Below are positions 61,106 to 64,000 of a DNA stretch of 64,000 bases, piece by piece. Each line of letters opens with the position of its first letter. Positions within the stretch are counted from its first letter, which is position 1. Below the pieces are notes generated by a model that was not told the DNA's origin, did no database searches, and saw nothing but the letters and a program-made list of their open reading frames with translations. The position numbers and the translations under genes are program-made. The DNA is taken from assembly GCF_016714275.1 (NCBI RefSeq), contig NZ_JADJNP010000001.1:930001-994000 (forward strand), read 5' to 3'. Source of the stretch: Tessaracoccus sp. GTDB lineage: Bacteria > Actinomycetota > Actinomycetes > Propionibacteriales > Propionibacteriaceae.

Positions 61106-61922
61106 GCCACCGTTCGATAAGGCCCCGCGCGATCGACGCGTGGGGTGGTAACACAACTGAAGCTGCCGCGACGGCGGCGACGAGTTCCTCACGGGCGTAA
61201 TAGGCGCCCTCGGCGATCTCGTCGCCGTCGACGCGTATCCGTGAATCCTCCGCCCTACCGAGGAACCCCAGCATCAGCGATCGTGGCATAGGCCACGGCT
61301 GCGAGCCTGCGTACGTGACGCCCGTGAGCCGCACCCCCACCTCCTCGAATGCCTCCCGGTGACACGCCTGCTCCGCGGACTCCCCCGCCTCGATGAAGCC
61401 GGCGATGATCGACACGCGCCGCTCGGCCCACTGCGACTGACGCGCCAGCAACAACCGATCGCCGGGGTCCGTGATGGCGACGATGACGCACGGGTCAGTC
61501 CGGGGGAACGCCAGCGCCCCACAGGAGACACACCGGCGGCGGGCTCCTGCGAGGTCCGAGACGGTGGCAGCACCACACGCCTCGCAGGACGGGGAAAGCC
61601 CGTGCCAGCGGGTCAGCGCCACAGCCGCCGCCAGCGCGTCCTGGTCCGTCGTGACGACATCGCGCCAGCCAAGGGCGGCGCCGTTCAGCGCCGCGACCGG
61701 GCGGGCGAACCACGGCCTGCCTGCCACACGTCCGAGGAGGATGTCGGTGGGGAGCCGCTCGCCCGAGGCTGGCACCACCCGCGGCGCGCCGTCGGCGGCA
61801 GCGATCCCGCCGTCGCCGTCGATCTCGACGACGAGCGCCTCGCGCCAGGCGGCGTCGGCCTCCGCGTCGGAGCGCGCCGTGGCGAGACGGTCGAGGCCGG
61901 AGGGCCCGGTCCAAGTGGTCAC
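61092..61922 (-). CDS. nudC: NAD+ diphosphatase / NADH pyrophosphatase NudC
   Basis: The protein has 276 residues from a GTG overlapping the helicase stop (GTGA). A zinc ribbon ('CEACGAATV', 'CVSCGALAFPRTDPCVI') is followed by the Nudix box 'GFIEAGESAEQACHREAFEEVGV', and the NADH-specific 'SQPWPMPRSLMLGF'. It hydrolyses NAD(H) and, in E. coli, removes NAD caps from RNA. NudC next to AdnAB-type genes is also seen in mycobacteria (Rv3199c-Rv3202c, from memory). Confidence 0.95.
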   Translation of the reverse strand: MTTWTGPSGLDRLATARSDAEADAAWREALVVEIDGDGGIAAADGAPRVVPASGERLPTDILLGRVAGRPWFARPVAALNGAALGWRDVVTTDQDALAAAVALTRWHGLSPSCEACGAATVSDLAGARRRCVSCGALAFPRTDPCVIVAITDPGDRLLLARQSQWAERRVSIIAGFIEAGESAEQACHREAFEEVGVRLTGVTYAGSQPWPMPRSLMLGFLGRAEDSRIRVDGDEIAEGAYYAREELVAAVAAASVVLPPHASIARGLIERWLSAR

Positions 61923-64000
61923 TGCTGCACCCCCGCGGAAATGGCGTCGTCGATCAGGCGGGCCGGGGCGTCGACGAGACGCAACCGGTCCGCCTGCACA
62001 TGGTAGAACCCCGCGGCCACCAGGGAGGGATCGACACCGCGAGCCTCGGCCCAGGCCTGACGGTAGACGGCCAGCTGCAGCGGGTCCGCGGCCGCGTTGC
62101 TGGTCTTCCAGTCGACGACGAGGTAGGCGAAGCCATCCTGCCGCCAGTCGTAGACCGCGTCGATCCTTCCGCGCAGCACGACGCCGGCGCGGCGCATCAC
62201 GAACGGCACCTCGACGCCCACAGGGCTGAGCGTGGCGAACCGCCCCGCCTCGAACGTGGCCACAAGCCGCGCGAACTCCTCGTCGACGGGCTCGGCGGCT
62301 GGAACGAGTTCGTCCAGCGCCGACGGCAACTCGAACCGTTCCTGCAGCCAGGCATGAAACCGGATGCCGAGCCGGGCTTGCGGAGAAGGCCGTCGCGGCA
62401 TCCGGCGCAGCAGGGTTCCTGCTAGCTCCTCCGGTGCCTTGCTCAGCGTCATAAGGGCCGTCGCGGAAAGGCCTTCGGGGAGCTCCACCGCCTGGTCCCG
62501 ACGGCGCGCGAGCAGCCGGGTGAGGTGGGCCGCCGAGTCGTCCCAAGCCTCGACGCGCGCGGCGTCCCCCTCGGCGACGGTTCCGGACCTCCAGACCCAT
62601 GCCTCGGGATCCGCCTGGCGACCTGCTTCGCGCACCAGCGCCGCAGCGTCGCGTCGCGCGGCGAGCACCTCGGGGTTGAGTGCCACCGGCCAGGCGGCGC
62701 GCGCCGGCTCGGCAGGCACCGGGTTCTTGTCCTGCCCCCGCGTCGCCGCGTCGAGGAACGCGCCCAGCCGCTCGGCCGCCTCCCTGATCACGGTGAAGTA
62801 CGGCGACTCGCGCCGCGGCCGTACGTTCCCCGGCGTCCAGATGTGCGAGGAGGCGATGAGGAGCCGCTTCGCGCGGGTCGCTGCCACGTAGGCCAACCGG
62901 TCCTCCGCGAGTCGATGCTCGTCCCTCAACGCCTCCTTGTAGGCCGCGATGCCGTCCTTCGAGTGAACGCCCAGCTGCGGGATCGACGACGCATCGCCGC
63001 GGAGCGGAGCGGGCAAGGTGGACGCCTTTGTCGGCCAGACGCCGGTCCGCGAGTCCGACGGGAAGACCCTGTCGACGAGGCTCGGCAGGTAGACGGTGTC
63101 CCACTCGAGCCCCTTTGCCCGGTGCACGGTCATCAGCTTGACCGAGTCGTCGGCGGAGGGCACGGCCTGCTGGAGCCCCTCGCCGTGCTCCTCCTCAGCG
63201 TCCAGGTAGGCGAGCAGGCCACCGAGGCTGCCGTCACCGTCGACGTCGACATAGCTCGCCACCTCGTCGACGAACCGAGCCACCTGATCGGTGTGACCGC
63301 CCGCCGCCAGGAGCTCCGACTCCAGACCGAGCGTTGCGATCACCCGCGTCACGAGATCCGCCACCGGCTCCCCCGTGTGTCGGCGAAGCCCCGTGAGTTC
63401 GGCGTGGAACCGCGCCAACCGGTGGCGCGCCGCCGCGCTCACAGGGGCATCACCGACGCTAGCTACCGCGTCCAGCAGACAGACCGTCTCACCCGGATCG
63501 GCCTGCGTGACCGCGTGGGCGAGGGCCTCGTCGTACCCCTCCGGGGCAGTCGGGGACTCGGCGAGGGCTCGGGCGCGCGCCCCCAACGCCTCGATGTCGG
63601 CCAGCCCGATGCCCCAGCGCGGTCCGGTGAGGAGGGCTACGACATCGGGATTCGCGGTCACGTCGTCGAGAATGCGCAGCGTCGAGACAATGGGGGCGAT
63701 CTCCGGCAGCCCCAGCAGGCCGCCCAAGCCGACGATCTCGACGGGGACGCCCCGCTCCCGCAGCGCCTCGAAGATCGGCGAGAGCGCCGCGTTGCGGCGC
63801 ACGAGCACCGCCTGCTCACGCCACGACGTGCCGCGCTCGTGCTGCGCCACCACGGTCTCCGCCAGCCAGTCGACTTCGTCGCGGAAGGTGTCGAAGACCG
63901 CCGCCGCCACGGCCCCGGCCGGGGCGCCGTCGGGAGCGACGAGCGCCACCCCCTGCTCGCCCGGGGCCGCGCTGAGCCCGGCCGCGAGGCTGTTGCCGAC
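61919..64000 (-). CDS. adnB: UvrD-family helicase with RecB-like nuclease domain (AdnB-like), C-terminal part
   Basis: The frame is open to the window edge, so the N-terminus (Walker A) is missing. The visible 693 residues include SF1 motifs: 'EQAVLVRRNAALSPIFEALRERGVPVEIVG', the motif V region 'VKLMTVHRAKGLEWDTVYLP' and motif VI 'RLAYVAATRAKRLLIASS'. The C-terminal nuclease has 'GIRFHAWLQERF', 'LRGRIDAVYDW', 'YLVVDWKTSNA' and 'QLAVYRQAW', the RecB-nuclease Asp, Asp-x-Lys and Gln-x3-Tyr signature. It processes double-strand breaks, by analogy with AdnAB. Confidence 0.88.
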   Translation of the reverse strand, partial: VGNSLAAGLSAAPGEQGVALVAPDGAPAGAVAAAVFDTFRDEVDWLAETVVAQHERGTSWREQAVLVRRNAALSPIFEALRERGVPVEIVGLGGLLGLPEIAPIVSTLRILDDVTANPDVVALLTGPRWGIGLADIEALGARARALAESPTAPEGYDEALAHAVTQADPGETVCLLDAVASVGDAPVSAAARHRLARFHAELTGLRRHTGEPVADLVTRVIATLGLESELLAAGGHTDQVARFVDEVASYVDVDGDGSLGGLLAYLDAEEEHGEGLQQAVPSADDSVKLMTVHRAKGLEWDTVYLPSLVDRVFPSDSRTGVWPTKASTLPAPLRGDASSIPQLGVHSKDGIAAYKEALRDEHRLAEDRLAYVAATRAKRLLIASSHIWTPGNVRPRRESPYFTVIREAAERLGAFLDAATRGQDKNPVPAEPARAAWPVALNPEVLAARRDAAALVREAGRQADPEAWVWRSGTVAEGDAARVEAWDDSAAHLTRLLARRRDQAVELPEGLSATALMTLSKAPEELAGTLLRRMPRRPSPQARLGIRFHAWLQERFELPSALDELVPAAEPVDEEFARLVATFEAGRFATLSPVGVEVPFVMRRAGVVLRGRIDAVYDWRQDGFAYLVVDWKTSNAAADPLQLAVYRQAWAEARGVDPSLVAAGFYHVQADRLRLVDAPARLIDDAISAGVQQ

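Overview
The window is 64 kb of very GC-rich DNA with strong GC bias at third codon positions, many GTG starts and many 4-bp stop/start overlaps. It is chromosomal DNA of a high-GC actinobacterium. Gene families that are essentially actinobacterial (DUF3000, DUF3710, DUF3093, DUF4193, DUF4235, DUF5998, SepH, ImuA'/ImuB/DnaE2, AdnB-like nuclease-helicase next to NudC) support this. A member of the Propionibacteriales is my best guess, but that is inference.

Layout. 0-2 kb: end of a GH20 hexosaminidase, a small GNAT and a RhtA-like exporter. 2-12 kb: one iron/siderophore operon on the minus strand (binding lipoprotein, two permeases, ATPase, a siderophore-interacting protein fused to a methyltransferase fold, and a heterodimeric exporter-type ABC pair), headed by an IdeR/DtxR-like iron box and a divergent AraC regulator. 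12-17.7 kb: the SOS mutasome imuA'-imuB-dnaE2 behind a LexA box. 17.7-21.5 kb: fatty acid desaturase, a lysine-rich secreted repeat protein and a Gly-Cys-Val-Val tRNA cluster. 21.5-33.97 kb: CbiX-like protein, MsrB, DUF3000, RNase D, Dxs, aconitase, a TRAM-type RNA methyltransferase, an APC/KimA-like transporter and two TrkA/CeoBC proteins.

33.98-39.86 kb is an accessory island set into a block that otherwise follows the order I remember from Mycobacterium tuberculosis Rv2680-Rv2699. It holds hipBA with a large inverted-repeat operator, an IS256-family element, the truncated start of a large RHS/LamG-type secreted protein, a previously unlisted 46-codon secreted peptide with two cysteines, and a NarL/LuxR-type two-component system. 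The same 16-bp palindrome-like operator lies in front of the truncated secreted protein and between the peptide and the kinase. This kinase-regulator-peptide unit is my best candidate for an undescribed system.

39.86-64 kb: the conserved block resumes (OB-fold protein, DUF3710, dUTPase, DUF3093, DUF4235, DUF4193, SepH). It is followed by fdhD and tdk with a glycosyltransferase and a phosphatase, an App1-type phosphatase, a MarR/cupin pair, and topoisomerase IV-like subunit A. Next come carbonic anhydrase, a GntR-controlled lactate locus (lctP-lutABC), topoisomerase subunit B facing subunit A across the lactate genes, NudC and the 3' part of an AdnB-like helicase-nuclease that runs off the window. 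A short REP-like palindromic repeat recurs at about 30.5, 43.6 and 58.7 kb.
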